A DNA stretch of 64,000 nt from CAXMMR01 sp965198995 (GCA_965198995.1 CBDAQG010000002.1:1240001-1304000), one strand, 5' to 3'; positions 38,001-46,057 are shown, numbered from the stretch's first letter. A program made the numbers and translations. The notes: generated by a model not told the origin, from the sequence alone.

Positions 38001-38508
38001 CGGCGGGAAAGATGTCGATGATGCCGCCGCGGACGACGTACTCGCCCGGCTCCATCACCGTGTCGGCGCGGCCGTAGCCGTTCGCCTCGAGGAAGCCGAC
38101 CAGCCGCTCCGGCGCGATCTCGCCGCCGGCTGTGATGTCGAGCGTCGCGCCGATGAACACGAGGCGCGGCGGCACCCGCTGCACCAGCGCGTTCACCGTC
38201 GTCAGCACCACCCGCAAGCCGGGCGGCGGGTCGAGCAGCCGGGTCAGCGTGGCGATGCGCTCGGCGACGATCACCGGGCTCGGCGAGGCGCGGTCATAGG
38301 GCAGGCAGTCCCAGGCCGGCAGGCGCAGGATCTCCACCTCGGGGGCGAAGAACGCCAGCGTCTCGGCCAGCCGCTGCATCCGCGTGTCGTCGCGCGCCAC
38401 ATGCACCACCGTGCCGCCGTAGTCGCGCGCGTGCTCGGCCGCCCGCCGCCGCAGCAGCAGCGCGTCGAACCCCTCCGGCGCGCCGAAGATGGTCAGCGGC
38501 GCGCTCAT
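35050..38508 (-). CDS. mfd: transcription-repair coupling factor Mfd
   Basis: A 1152-residue DNA translocase that removes RNA polymerase stalled at lesions and recruits UvrA. The N-terminal UvrB-like module is followed by the RNA-polymerase-interacting domain (GDLVVHQEYGIGRYEGL near 480), the RecG-like motor with Walker A CGDVGFGKTE near 630, the DEEQ box (VIVDEEQHFG), SATPIPRT, GRVGRG and the C-terminal TRCF domain. Length and motif order are normal. It overlaps the sdhE stop by four bases (ATGA), the usual alphaproteobacterial arrangement sdhE-mfd. Confidence 0.97.
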   Translation of the reverse strand: MSAPLTIFGAPEGFDALLLRRRAAEHARDYGGTVVHVARDDTRMQRLAETLAFFAPEVEILRLPAWDCLPYDRASPSPVIVAERIATLTRLLDPPPGLRVVLTTVNALVQRVPPRLVFIGATLDITAGGEIAPERLVGFLEANGYGRADTVMEPGEYVVRGGIIDIFPAGQADPVRLDMFGDAIETIKRFDATTQRSSEPVAALSLRPISEIALDEASVSRFRAGFRELFGQEAAADPIYLSISDRRRHPGMEHWEPLFHEAMETLLDYVERPAITLDSQVGDVLDARLEMIADHYEARGRVTRDGEVPYRPLPPAQLYLDRAEWDAMLGQFPRVVFNPYGQAEGAAGLDAGGRPGIVFSKTVAQAAGETVFAELGRQQKVWAGLGRRTIVAAWTRGSRERIATLLRENGLRVEVAENWVSTKRLPTDAIGLVTLGIERGFVAEDVAIVGEQDLLGERIARPARRRKRADQFIAEATEIAEGDLVVHQEYGIGRYEGLETLTVGSAPHDCLRLMYDGLEKLFLPVENIEMLSRFGSEQQGVGLDKLGGTSWQGRKARMKQRIRDMAGSLIRTAAERRLREAPMMAPPEGAWDEFCARFPFAETEDQTRAISDVLEDLSAGRPMDRLICGDVGFGKTEVALRAAFAVVMSGAQVAVVVPTTLLARQHARVFAQRFEGLPVSVGQLSRMVTAKEAGEAKRRLAEGGLNIVVGTHALLAKGVEFADLGLVIVDEEQHFGVAHKERLKALKADVHVLTLSATPIPRTLQLALTGVREMSLIATPPVDRLAVRTFIMPFDHVVVREAIQRERFRGGQVFCVAPRIEDLERLGERLREIVPEASVVTAHGRLAPSELERVMTEFGDGKYDILLSTNIVESGLDMPAVNTLLIHRADLFGLGQLYQLRGRVGRGKQRGYAYLTWPQKHVLSAAAEKRLDVMQTLDTLGAGFTLASHDLDIRGAGNLLGDEQSGHIREVGIELYQQMLEDAVADMRAERGRRRNDDRDWTPNISLGLPVLIPDTYVRDLPVRLGLYRRIGALTSDAESEAMAAELVDRFGAVPDEVENLLQVVGLKRACREAGVEKLEAGPKGMVLQFRGNSFGNPAGLVTWLGSRQGQLRLRPDHKLAMAREMSVAERVKAARDVLTNLNRLVGQAKAA

Positions 38509-38852
38509 CCGGCCGGCGTCTCCCCGTCCTGGTGTTCGCCGTGCCGCGCCAGCGCCGCCGCGCGGATCGCCTGCAGCATCGGCTGGTCCTCGCCGGGCGG
38601 GATCGGCAGCCGTCCGGTCAGCCAGTCGGCGAGCAGCGGGTCGGGCAGCTCCAGGATGATCTCCAGCCGGTCGAGCTCCGCCTCGCTGAAGCCGGCGATG
38701 CGCGCGCTGACATAGCCGCCGATCAGCAGGTCGTTCTCGTGCGTGCCGCGATGGTTGGCGCGGAACAGCATCCGCCGTCGTCGGTGGTCCAGCGGCGGGC
38801 TGGGCGCGGCAGGGATGTCCGGCCGGGCCGGGTCGTGCGATGTGTCGTCCAT
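38505..38852 (-). CDS. sdhE: FAD assembly factor SdhE
   Basis: A 115-residue small protein that promotes covalent flavin attachment to succinate dehydrogenase. The signature RGTHENDLLIGGY (RGxxE type) and the helical LDRLEIILELPDPLLADWLTGR are clear. The ATG at 38852 is chosen as the start of a polar N-terminal tail; no Shine-Dalgarno is seen, and TATATG lies 11 bases ahead, so a leaderless message is possible. The start codon is the reverse side of the CCATGG that also gives the recG start. Its stop overlaps the mfd start by four bases. Confidence 0.9.
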   Translation of the reverse strand: MDDTSHDPARPDIPAAPSPPLDHRRRRMLFRANHRGTHENDLLIGGYVSARIAGFSEAELDRLEIILELPDPLLADWLTGRLPIPPGEDQPMLQAIRAAALARHGEHQDGETPAG

Positions 38853-41013
38853 GGCGTCGACGTCATATAGCGGGGCTGCCACGCAAGGCCAGAGAGCGCC
38901 CATCAACACTGCGGCGACGGGCGCCGACCCGGCGGTCGACCCGGCTGCCGACCTCGGCGTCGCCCTGCTGGCGCCGCTGTCCAGCCTGGCCGGCGTGGGG
39001 CCCGCGACCGCCCGGCTGCTCGAGCGCGTCGCCGGCGGCCCGCGCGTGCTCGACCTGCTGTTCCACCTGCCGGAGAGCTATGTCGATCGCTCCGGCCGCG
39101 CCACGCTGCGTGACGCCGGCCGCGGCATCGCGACGGTGGCGATCACGGTGGTGCGCCACGAGCCGCCGGCCAACAGCCGCCAGCCCTGGCGCGTCGTCGT
39201 GCAGGACGAGACCGGCTTCGGCGAGGTCGCCTTCTTCTCGGCCGCCCGCCTCGCCCGAATGCCGGTCGGCGCCCGCCTGCTGGTCTCCGGCCGGGCCGAG
39301 CGCTATGGCGAGCGGCTGCAGATGAGTCACCCGGACGTGATCGTGCCGGCCGACCGGCCCGAGCTGCTGCCCGCCTTCGACCCGGTCTGGCCGCTCACCG
39401 CCGGCCTGTTCCCCTGGCAGATCCGCGCCGCGCTCAGCGCCGCCCTGCCGCTCGCGCAAGGCCTGCCGGAGTGGCACGACGCGGCGCTGCTCCGGCGCGA
39501 GCGCTGGCCCGGCTTTCACGCCGCGCTGCGGGCGCTGCACTTGCCCACCGCCCCGCCGACCCGCGAGGCCCGGTGTCGGCTCGCCTATGACGAGCTGCTC
39601 GCCCACCAGCTCGCGATGGCCTGGATGCGCGCCCGCGAGCGCAGCCGCCCCGGCCGGGCGCTCGCCGGCGACGGCCGCCTGCGCACCGCCGCCCTCGCCC
39701 GCTTCGGCCATCCGCCAACCGCGGCACAGGTCGCAGCACTGGCCGAGATCGACGCCGACCTCGCCGCGCCCCGCCGCATGCTGCGCCTGCTGCAGGGTGA
39801 CGTCGGTTCGGGCAAGACGCTGGTCGCCATGCTCGCCATGCTGCGCTGCGTCGAGGCCGGCGCCCAGGCGGCGATGATGGCGCCGACCGAGGTGCTGGCC
39901 AAGCAGCACCATCGGGTGCTGAGCCGCCTGTCTCCGGTGCCGGTCGGGCTGCTCACCGGGTCCATCAAGGGGGTGGCGCGCCGCAACACGCTGCTCGCTT
40001 TGCAGGCCGGCCGGCTGCCCGTCGTCGTCGGCACCCACGCGCTGTTCCAGGACGCGGTGACCTATCGCGACCTCGGCCTCGCGGTGATCGACGAGCAGCA
40101 CCGCTTCGGCGTCGACCAACGGATGATGCTTGGCGCCAAGGGCGGCCGCGGCGGCAAGCTCACCGACATCCTGGTGATGACCGCAACGCCGATCCCGCGC
40201 ACCCTGCTGCTGACCCAGTGGGGCGAGATGGAGGTCAGCCGGCTGGCCGGCAAGCCCGCCGGCCGGCAGCCGATCCGCACCACCCTGCACTCGCTCACCC
40301 TGCTGCCCGACATCATCGACGGCATCGCCCGGGCGCTGGACCGCGGCGAGCAGGTGTTCTGGGTTTGCCCGATGGTCGCCGAGAGCATGGCCAGCGACCT
40401 TGCCGCCGCCGAGGCGCGCTGTGCCGCCCTGCGCGCGCTGCTGCCTGGCCAGGCGGCGCTGATCGGCCTCGCCCATGGCCAGCAGGAGACCGCGACGCGC
40501 GACGCCGCCCTGGCCGCGTTCGCCGCCGGCCGCACGCGGCTGCTCGTCGCGACCACGGTGATCGAGGTCGGCGTCGACGTGCCCGCCGCCTCGGTGATGG
40601 TCGTCGAGCACGCCGAGCGCTTCGGCCTCGCCCAGCTCCACCAGCTACGCGGCCGCGTCGGCCGGGGCTCGGCCGCGAGCTACTGCCTGCTGCTGCACGA
40701 GGACGGGCTGAGCGAGCTCGCCCGCCGCCGCCTCACCCTGCTGCGCGACACCGAGGACGGCTTCCAGATCGCCGACGAGGATTTCCGCATCCGCGGCGGC
40801 GGCGACCTGATCGGCAAGCGCCAATCCGGCCTGCCGGGCTACCGGCTCGCCGACCCGGTCCAGCATGAGGGCCTGCTGCAGACCGCCCGCACCGAGGCCA
40901 GCTACGTGCTCGAGCGCTTCCCCGGCTTGCGCGAGGGCCGCGGCCCGGCGCTGCGCCTGCTGCTCCGGCTGTTCGAGCGCGGCGAGGGCTTGCGGGCGCT
41001 GGCCGCCGGATGA
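38851..41013 (+). CDS. recG: ATP-dependent DNA helicase RecG
   Basis: A 720-residue branched-DNA helicase that regresses stalled forks. The wedge domain begins LSSLAGVGPATARLLERV near residue 38; Walker A is QGDVGSGKT, the DExH box VIDEQHRFG, then TATPIPRT, RLLVATTVIEVGVDVP, QLRGRVGRG and FRIRGGGDLIGKRQSG. ATG 38851 is the last ATG/GTG/TTG before the conserved region, so it or an upstream start must be used. The gene diverges from sdhE with overlapping 5' ends and is coupled by ATGA to a NUDIX gene. Confidence 0.95.
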   Translation: MASTSYSGAATQGQRAPINTAATGADPAVDPAADLGVALLAPLSSLAGVGPATARLLERVAGGPRVLDLLFHLPESYVDRSGRATLRDAGRGIATVAITVVRHEPPANSRQPWRVVVQDETGFGEVAFFSAARLARMPVGARLLVSGRAERYGERLQMSHPDVIVPADRPELLPAFDPVWPLTAGLFPWQIRAALSAALPLAQGLPEWHDAALLRRERWPGFHAALRALHLPTAPPTREARCRLAYDELLAHQLAMAWMRARERSRPGRALAGDGRLRTAALARFGHPPTAAQVAALAEIDADLAAPRRMLRLLQGDVGSGKTLVAMLAMLRCVEAGAQAAMMAPTEVLAKQHHRVLSRLSPVPVGLLTGSIKGVARRNTLLALQAGRLPVVVGTHALFQDAVTYRDLGLAVIDEQHRFGVDQRMMLGAKGGRGGKLTDILVMTATPIPRTLLLTQWGEMEVSRLAGKPAGRQPIRTTLHSLTLLPDIIDGIARALDRGEQVFWVCPMVAESMASDLAAAEARCAALRALLPGQAALIGLAHGQQETATRDAALAAFAAGRTRLLVATTVIEVGVDVPAASVMVVEHAERFGLAQLHQLRGRVGRGSAASYCLLLHEDGLSELARRRLTLLRDTEDGFQIADEDFRIRGGGDLIGKRQSGLPGYRLADPVQHEGLLQTARTEASYVLERFPGLREGRGPALRLLLRLFERGEGLRALAAG

Positions 41014-41492
41014 CGGATCGCCGCTACCCGACACGCCCCTTCGTCGGCATCGGCGTCGTCCTGTTCACCCCCGACCTCGCCGAGGTGCTGCTGGTGCGAC
41101 GCGGCCAGCCGCCCGGCCTTGGTGCCTGGAGCCTGCCGGGTGGCGCCCAGCATCTTGGCGAGGCGGCCGAGGCGACAGCGCGGCGCGAGTTGCTGGAGGA
41201 GACCGGGCTGACCGCCGGGGCGCTTACCCTCGTCGCCCATGTCGACAGCATCCATCCAGATGCCGACGGGCGCATCGAGTATCACTATACGATTCTGGAT
41301 TTTGCCGGAGTGTGGTCCAGCGGCACGCCGCGGGCGGCGGATGACGCGGCGGATTGCCGCTTTGTCGCCCTGCACGACCTTGCGGCGTTTCAGCTGACGG
41401 CGGCTGCGGTGAGCGTCATCGACAAGGCCAGGGCCTTGCCCTGGACCCACCAGGGGGTTGGACCCCCTGGACCGCCGCTCCCAGCAACCTAA
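41010..41492 (+). CDS. NUDIX hydrolase coupled to recG
   Basis: A 160-residue protein with a full Nudix box (GGAQHLGE, RRELLEETGL). The core resembles ADP-ribose-pyrophosphatase/NADH-type members (VGIGVVLFTPDLAEVLLVRRG, GAWSLPGG). It overlaps the recG stop by four bases (ATGA). The last 22 or so residues (from KARALPW to PLPAT) are translated from the GC-rich repeat copy 3, so the ancestral C-terminus was probably shorter or different. Confidence 0.88.
   Translation: MTDRRYPTRPFVGIGVVLFTPDLAEVLLVRRGQPPGLGAWSLPGGAQHLGEAAEATARRELLEETGLTAGALTLVAHVDSIHPDADGRIEYHYTILDFAGVWSSGTPRAADDAADCRFVALHDLAAFQLTAAAVSVIDKARALPWTHQGVGPPGPPLPAT
41423..41474 (+). repeat. GC-rich double-hairpin family, copy 3 (inside a coding end)
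   Basis: CCAGGGCCTTGCCCTGG (41428-41444), ACCCA, then CCAGGGGGTTGGACCCCCTGG split around its loop (41450-41470). Lies within the reading frame of the NUDIX gene. Confidence 0.7.
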
Positions 41493-41710
41493 TAGATGTA
41501 GACCCAGTGGTGGTGGCGGAAGTAGCGGTGTCGCCAATGCCGATGCCGGTACTGCGCCAGTTCGACGGGTGGCCGCGCTGCCGTCAGCCCCGCCTGCGTT
41601 GATGTCGCCACGCCCGCCATGGTCCCGGCCGGCATGGCCGCGGCCGGCATCGGCGCCCAGGCCACAACGCCGAGCGCGGCGCAGGCAGTGGTAATCCTAA
41701 GCAGCTTCAT
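41489..41710 (-). CDS. small secreted His/Arg/Tyr-rich protein
   Basis: A 73-residue protein. A signal peptide (MKLLRITTACAALGVVAWA, cleavage likely after PAAAMA-type residues) is followed by a short linker and a C-terminus dense in His, Arg, Tyr and Trp (QYRHRHWRHRYFRHHHWVYIY tail, 41490-41555). Similar tails occur in many small periplasmic proteins of alphaproteobacteria; function is unknown, though metal or envelope binding is thinkable. The stop lies beside the NUDIX stop of the convergent gene (four-base overlap). ATG 41710 is preferred over upstream codons by the signal peptide. Confidence 0.65.
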   Translation of the reverse strand: MKLLRITTACAALGVVAWAPMPAAAMPAGTMAGVATSTQAGLTAARPPVELAQYRHRHWRHRYFRHHHWVYIY

Positions 41711-41764
41711 CACACATTTCCGTCCACTGTTGAGTTGAAGCAACGTACAGGCACGCCAAGAGGT

Positions 41765-42862
41765 TCAATGGCAACAATGCGTTGCCGCCGGGGCCGGCGC
41801 GGTGATGCGCAAACGCCACAGCGCTATGCTGCCAAGGATCGCCGCCAGGTTCAACCAAAAGGTGTAGTTCAGACTGAAGGATGGCATCGGCTGGTGCCCG
41901 CCGGTCGACGCCGCGGGTGCGAGCCCGAGCGCACCGAATGCCAGGTCGACGATCACCGCCGCGATCACCATCGTCGCGTAGAACACCAGCCCCATGTAGA
42001 TCGCCATCGGCAGCCCAAAATTGCGCCGATAGGCGTCGAGCAGCGGCAGCACGATCAGGTCGCCGTAGAGAAACGCGATCACCCCGCCAAAGCTCGCCCC
42101 GCCGCGCCACAGCACCGCCGCCAGCGGCACGTTGCCGATTGAGCAGACAAAGGTCACCATGGCGACGAGCGGTCCGATCAGCGCGTCGAGCGGCACCCGC
42201 AGCCAGGCCGGACCCCCGGCCAGGAACAGCCCGGCCCAGAACCCGTTCGGCACGAACACCGCAATGAAGCCGGCGGCCAGAAAGCCGATCGCCAGGTCCT
42301 TCCACAGCATCCGCCAGTCCATCCAGACGCTGCCGGCAACCGCGATCCAGGTGACGCGCGACCACAGCCCGGCGCCCGCCGCCGCCTGATGGCCCTGGCC
42401 GTGGCCGTCGCTCGCCTCAGCCCGCCGCCGCGCCTCCGCCTCGATCGCCGGGCGGCGCGTCAGCCGCACCAGCACCGACAGCACCACCACCAGCATCACC
42501 CCGCCAAGCCACTCCGCCGCCATGAACTGCCAGCCCATCAGCAGCAGCAGCACCAGGCCGAGCTCGACCACCAGGTTGGTCGAGGCGAACACGAAGGCGA
42601 GGGCAGGGGTCAGCGCCGCGCCCCGCCCGAGCAGGGTGCGCATGACCGAGACCGCGGCGTAGGAGCAGGACGAGCTCGCGGCGCCAAAGCTGGTCGCGAG
42701 CGCGATGTCGCGCGGCCGGTCGCGCCCGAGCAGCGCCACCATCCGCTCGCGCGAGACCAGCACCTGCAGCAGCCCGGAGATCACGAAGCCGAGCAGCAGC
42801 GACCAACCGACCTGCCAGGCCATGCCGATGGCGGTGAGCAGTGCGAGCAGGATCAGGTGCAT
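41765..42862 (-). CDS. permease of the DUF318/ArsP-like family
   Basis: A 365-residue inner-membrane protein of about eight to ten helices. The two-fold family features are FGAASSSCSYAAVSVMRTLL and VTFVCSIGNVPLAAVLWRGG, each with a Cys-containing loop; members export organoarsenicals or related compounds, but the substrate is unknown here. A central cytoplasmic loop has a His-rich run (DGHGQGHQ). ATG 42862 begins MHLILLALLTAIGMAW; residues upstream come from the AT-rich repeat. No Shine-Dalgarno is visible because the repeat abuts the start. Confidence 0.82.
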   Translation of the reverse strand: MHLILLALLTAIGMAWQVGWSLLLGFVISGLLQVLVSRERMVALLGRDRPRDIALATSFGAASSSCSYAAVSVMRTLLGRGAALTPALAFVFASTNLVVELGLVLLLLMGWQFMAAEWLGGVMLVVVLSVLVRLTRRPAIEAEARRRAEASDGHGQGHQAAAGAGLWSRVTWIAVAGSVWMDWRMLWKDLAIGFLAAGFIAVFVPNGFWAGLFLAGGPAWLRVPLDALIGPLVAMVTFVCSIGNVPLAAVLWRGGASFGGVIAFLYGDLIVLPLLDAYRRNFGLPMAIYMGLVFYATMVIAAVIVDLAFGALGLAPAASTGGHQPMPSFSLNYTFWLNLAAILGSIALWRLRITAPAPAATHCCH

Positions 42863-42863
42863 T

Positions 42864-42995
42864 GAAGAAAGCGCTGCTTTTTTGAAAAAAAGCAGCAAAA
42901 AATTCTTGTCTCGTTGTTCATGAACCATCCAGGTAAGATTGAATAAGTCATAAAAGTTTTTTGGTCCTTTTTTTCAAAAAAGGACTACTTGCTGT
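42864..42995. repeat. AT-rich repeat family, copy 4 (both arms)
   Basis: Left hairpin GCTGCTTTTTT/AAAAAAGCAGC (42873-42896) with AAAAAATTCTTG following; right arm AAAAGTTTTTT (42953-42963) followed by GTCCTTTTTT/AAAAAAGGAC. The YraN stop codon lies inside the right arm and the permease start is two bases from the left arm. Confidence 0.75.
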
Positions 42996-43401
42996 CCTCC
43001 TGTCGAAACGCATCGACAATGCGCCGCATACAGCCCGCCGTATCGACCACGATGACATCAAAGCGCACGCCGGCGGCGCCCCACTCCGGATGCTCGGCGA
43101 GGAGGATCTCGGCGGCAGCGATCAGCCGCGCCTGCTGTCGCGGCCCCAGGCTGGCCGCCGCGGTGGCGAGGTTGGCGCGTCGCTTCACCTCGACGATCGC
43201 CAGCAGGCCGGCGCGCTCGGCCACCAGGTCGATCTCGCCGGCCGCCGTCCGCCGCCGCCGCGCCAGCACCGTCCAGCCATCCGTGGTCAGCGCCGCCGCC
43301 GCGGCGGCCTCCGCGGCGAGCCCGTCGGTCTGGCCGAGCCGCCCGCGCGTCCGCCGGTCCAGCCTTGCGGGCGCGGGCAGGCCGCCCAAGGCTCGGCTCA
43401 C
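42985..43401 (-). CDS. yraN: YraN family (UPF0102) endonuclease-fold protein
   Basis: A 138-residue protein with the restriction-endonuclease-like core: an N-terminal helix (GLAAEAAAAAAL), WTVLARRRRTAAGEIDLVAE with the catalytic Asp and LAIVEVKRR with E-x-K. The family is thought to act in DNA metabolism or replication-linked repair; its exact role is unsettled. The start overlaps the stop of the TonB-like gene by four bases, so the two are coupled. The last residues (RQEDSK) and the stop fall in the AT-rich repeat. Confidence 0.88.
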   Translation of the reverse strand: MSRALGGLPAPARLDRRTRGRLGQTDGLAAEAAAAAALTTDGWTVLARRRRTAAGEIDLVAERAGLLAIVEVKRRANLATAAASLGPRQQARLIAAAEILLAEHPEWGAAGVRFDVIVVDTAGCMRRIVDAFRQEDSK

Positions 43402-44597
43402 CGGCGGATCAGGATGAAGTTCATCGTGAACTCGAATGTGTAGTCCTTACTGCCCATGTCCTCGGGCAGCGGCGGCACCTTGTTGCCGCGGAACACCGAT
43501 TGCCAGGCGCTGTCCAGCCAGCGCGAGCCGGCGCTGTCCACCAGCTGCACGTTGCGCACCGTGCCGTCCGCCGACACCGTCACCCGCACCGTCGAGGCAC
43601 CCTCCTCGCCATTCTCGCCGGCGATTGCCGGGTAGTATTTGTGCTCCTCGACCCACTCGCGGATCTCGGCCTCCCAATCCGCCGTCGCGCCCGGGGCGGA
43701 GAGGTGCGCGACCGCCTCCTGCAGGCTGCCGCCGGTGAGCTTGGGCGCCATCGCCATGTCGATGCCCTGCTGATGGCGTCGTCCGCCCCGGCCGGGCGGT
43801 GGCGGCGCGCCCGAGAACGAGAACTCCATCGGCGAGGATAGGCTGGAGCCCGGCGCCTCGTGGCGCGGCGCGGCGCGCGCCACCCGGCGGGTCGGTCGCG
43901 GCGGTGGCGGCAGCGGCAGCGGCAGCGCCTGCGGCGCCGCCTGCAACTGGTCGTCGTTCTCGTCCGGCAGGTCGAGCGACACTTCCGGCGGCGCCACGTC
44001 CTCGGGCTGCGTCGTCGGCGGCGGCGCGGGTGGCGGCGGCAACTGGGCCAGCGGCGGCGCCGGCGTCGGCGGCGCCGGCGAGGGCGGGACGACCGCGGGG
44101 TTCGGCGTCGTCTGCGGCGTCGGCAGCGAGCGGTCCGGCGTCTCGGTTTGCTCAGTGTGCGGCTGCGCGGCGCCAGGCTGCGGCCGCTCGGCCTTGGGCT
44201 GCTGCGGCGCCTGGAACACCATGTCGATCGGTGGCGCCTCGCTCGGGTTGCCGAATTTCGGCGGGCTGGAGACCGTCAGCAGCACCAGCGCCAGCAGCAC
44301 CAAATGCAGCAGCGCCGAGCCGGCCAGCATGCGCCGCAGCCGGTCGCGCCGCGTCTCCCGTGCCTCCCCTCGCCAGGCCGGCCGCGCCACCAGCATCCGC
44401 ACCTTACCTCTCTCGTCGCGCCCGATCTTGTCGCGCCCGATCTTGTCGCGCCCGATCTCGTCACCCCTCGGCGCCGACCCGGCCGGCCGCGGCCCCGCCT
44501 CTGCTGCAAAACCGGGGACGGCCGCAAGGGGGCGTGCGGTGACCGCACGTAACGCCGGCGGCGTCATGACCCGCGGCTCCGATCGGCGCCTGCTCAC
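43398..44597 (-). CDS. TonB-family energy-transducer-like protein
   Basis: Up to 399 residues. There is one N-terminal membrane helix (MLAGSALLHLVLLALVLLTV, near 89-108), a long Pro-rich periplasmic spacer and a C-terminal TonB-like domain (WVEEHKYYPAIAGENGEEG, TVRVTVSADGTVRNVQLVDSAG). It would link a proton-driven inner-membrane complex to outer-membrane receptors or envelope processes. GTG 44597 overlaps the upstream stop (GTGA), which supports it; ATG 44396 with AAGGTG ahead would give a 332-residue form beginning nearer the helix. The 15-base tandem repeat lies between the two candidate starts. No ExbB/ExbD genes are adjacent. Confidence 0.75.
   Translation of the reverse strand: MSRRRSEPRVMTPPALRAVTARPLAAVPGFAAEAGPRPAGSAPRGDEIGRDKIGRDKIGRDERGKVRMLVARPAWRGEARETRRDRLRRMLAGSALLHLVLLALVLLTVSSPPKFGNPSEAPPIDMVFQAPQQPKAERPQPGAAQPHTEQTETPDRSLPTPQTTPNPAVVPPSPAPPTPAPPLAQLPPPPAPPPTTQPEDVAPPEVSLDLPDENDDQLQAAPQALPLPLPPPPRPTRRVARAAPRHEAPGSSLSSPMEFSFSGAPPPPGRGGRRHQQGIDMAMAPKLTGGSLQEAVAHLSAPGATADWEAEIREWVEEHKYYPAIAGENGEEGASTVRVTVSADGTVRNVQLVDSAGSRWLDSAWQSVFRGNKVPPLPEDMGSKDYTFEFTMNFILIRR
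44412..44463. repeat. 15-base tandem repeat, three copies
   Basis: The unit CGCGCCCGATCTTGT is repeated about three times (last copy with one change) and encodes GRDKIGRDKIGRDE on the minus strand if the longer TonB-like start is used. It may be slippage-prone. Confidence 0.7.
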
Positions 44598-45730
44598 GGG
44601 AACGCCTGCGGCTCCCGATCGTGAAACGGCTGCGGCTGCGGCTGGAGACGCGTCGGCATGTCGGGCTGGCGATCAGCCGGGCGAAATTCCGGCGGTCGCG
44701 GGTCGCGCTCGCCGCGCGCGAACTCCACCACCAGCGCGTAGCCGATGCCGATCAGCGCCGGCCCGAGAAAGATCCCCAGCGCCCCGAACGACAGGATGCC
44801 GCCGAGCACCCCGAGCGCGGTCAGCAGGAACGGCAGCCGGGCGCCGCGGGAAATGAAGTATGGCCGGATCACGTGGTCGGCGCCGGAGACGACCACCGTG
44901 CCGTAGACCAGCAGGAACACCGCGGCGCCGTCCCGCCCGACTGCGAACAGCCACAGTCCGGCGGGGATCCACACCAGCGGCGCGCCGATCGGCAGCACCG
45001 CCAGGAACGCCGCCGTGGCGCCCAGCAGCACCACCCGCGGCACGCCGGCCAGAGAGAGCCCGAAGGCGGTGAGGAAGCCCTGCAGGATGGCGGTGCCCAG
45101 GATGCCGATCACCGTGCCGCGCACCGTGCGGCCGGCCAGCAGCATCAGCGGCTCGGCGCTGGGGCCGGCGATGCGCCGCAGGATGCGCCGCAGATACGCG
45201 CCGAGGATGTCGCCTGAGTACCAAAAGAAGTAGGCGATCACCAGCGCCAGCATGAACTGCAGCACCCCGTTGGCGATGCCGACCAGCAGCCGCAGCCCGG
45301 TCTCCGCGATCATGCCGAAATAGGGCCGCACGTAGCCGGTCGCAACCGTGAGGTCACTGGCGACCGCATTCCAGGTGGTCGACAGCTCGTGCCCGACGAG
45401 CGGCACCCGGTGCAGCCAGAGCGGCGCCGGCGGCAGGTCGGCGAACAGCCGCTCGGCGCCGGCGCGCAGCTGCAGGATGTCGGAGGCGCCGGCGGGGGCG
45501 GCGAGCCACAACGGCACCGCGATCACCACCCCGACCAGCCCGACCATCGCCAGCGCCGAGCCGCCGCGGCCCAGGCGCGCCCGGCGGCGCAGCCATTCGG
45601 CCAGCGGCCAGGTGGTGTAGACCAGGATCGCCGCCCACAGCATCGCCGAGACGAAAGGCTGCAGGATCACCGCGCAGCCGAGCGCGATCGAGCCGAGCAG
45701 CAGGACCATCAGCACGCGCTCGGCGACCAT
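44594..45730 (-). CDS. AI-2E family transporter (YdiK/YhhT-like)
   Basis: A 378-residue inner-membrane protein of the PF01594 type, with seven or eight hydrophobic helices: two close N-terminal ones (LMVLLLGSIALGCAVILQPFV, PLAEWL), a large periplasmic/soluble loop, then the conserved second half (GRTVRGTVIGILGTAILQG, FLAVLPIGAPLVWIPAG, FISRGARLPFLLTALGVLGG). Named for AI-2 export in E. coli, but most members are of unknown substrate. The start GTG/ATG at 45730 precedes VAERVLMV. It overlaps the TonB-like gene start. Confidence 0.85.
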   Translation of the reverse strand: MVAERVLMVLLLGSIALGCAVILQPFVSAMLWAAILVYTTWPLAEWLRRRARLGRGGSALAMVGLVGVVIAVPLWLAAPAGASDILQLRAGAERLFADLPPAPLWLHRVPLVGHELSTTWNAVASDLTVATGYVRPYFGMIAETGLRLLVGIANGVLQFMLALVIAYFFWYSGDILGAYLRRILRRIAGPSAEPLMLLAGRTVRGTVIGILGTAILQGFLTAFGLSLAGVPRVVLLGATAAFLAVLPIGAPLVWIPAGLWLFAVGRDGAAVFLLVYGTVVVSGADHVIRPYFISRGARLPFLLTALGVLGGILSFGALGIFLGPALIGIGYALVVEFARGERDPRPPEFRPADRQPDMPTRLQPQPQPFHDREPQAFP

Positions 45731-46057
45731 CCATCCCCCTCAAGCGCCGCATCAGCCGGGTATCGACCCGCGGCGTCCGGCCGGCGCGGCTGCCCAAAGC
45801 CAAGCCGGACCGCGTGCCGCTCCTCGATGAGCGTTGGCCAAGTCTGCCGCAAAACCGCCGCCCAGGCGAGCCGAGCGCCCGCCGCCGGCCACGACCGGCA
45901 CGGCCGGCCGCCGGTCTGTCGAAGCCGTTCAATCTGCGAGACGATTGTAGTCAAGAAATATTGTCAACTCTGACCCGCCGTGTGTAGAAACTTATTTTGA
46001 CATGCGAAAACACGCCTTCGTCTCTTTAACGACCGCCTGAGCGAGAGGGCAGCGTAG
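45731..46057. other. divergent intergenic region with AT-rich promoter zone
   Basis: About 330 bases. The half near the transporter is GC-rich and featureless. From about 45945 it turns AT-rich (AAGAAATATTGTCAACT), with TTGTCA at 45961-45966 and TAGAAA at 45985-45990, 18 bases apart, a possible sigma-70 promoter for the XRE regulator. No clear palindrome. Confidence 0.4.

Noticed and set aside
35065..38715. Very long open frame antisense to mfd
   Set aside because: High GC leaves few stops on the opposite strand; no domain or start signal, and mfd fully explains the stretch.
44412..44463. Tandem repeat as a CRISPR array
   Set aside because: Contiguous 15-mers without spacers, within a possible coding region.
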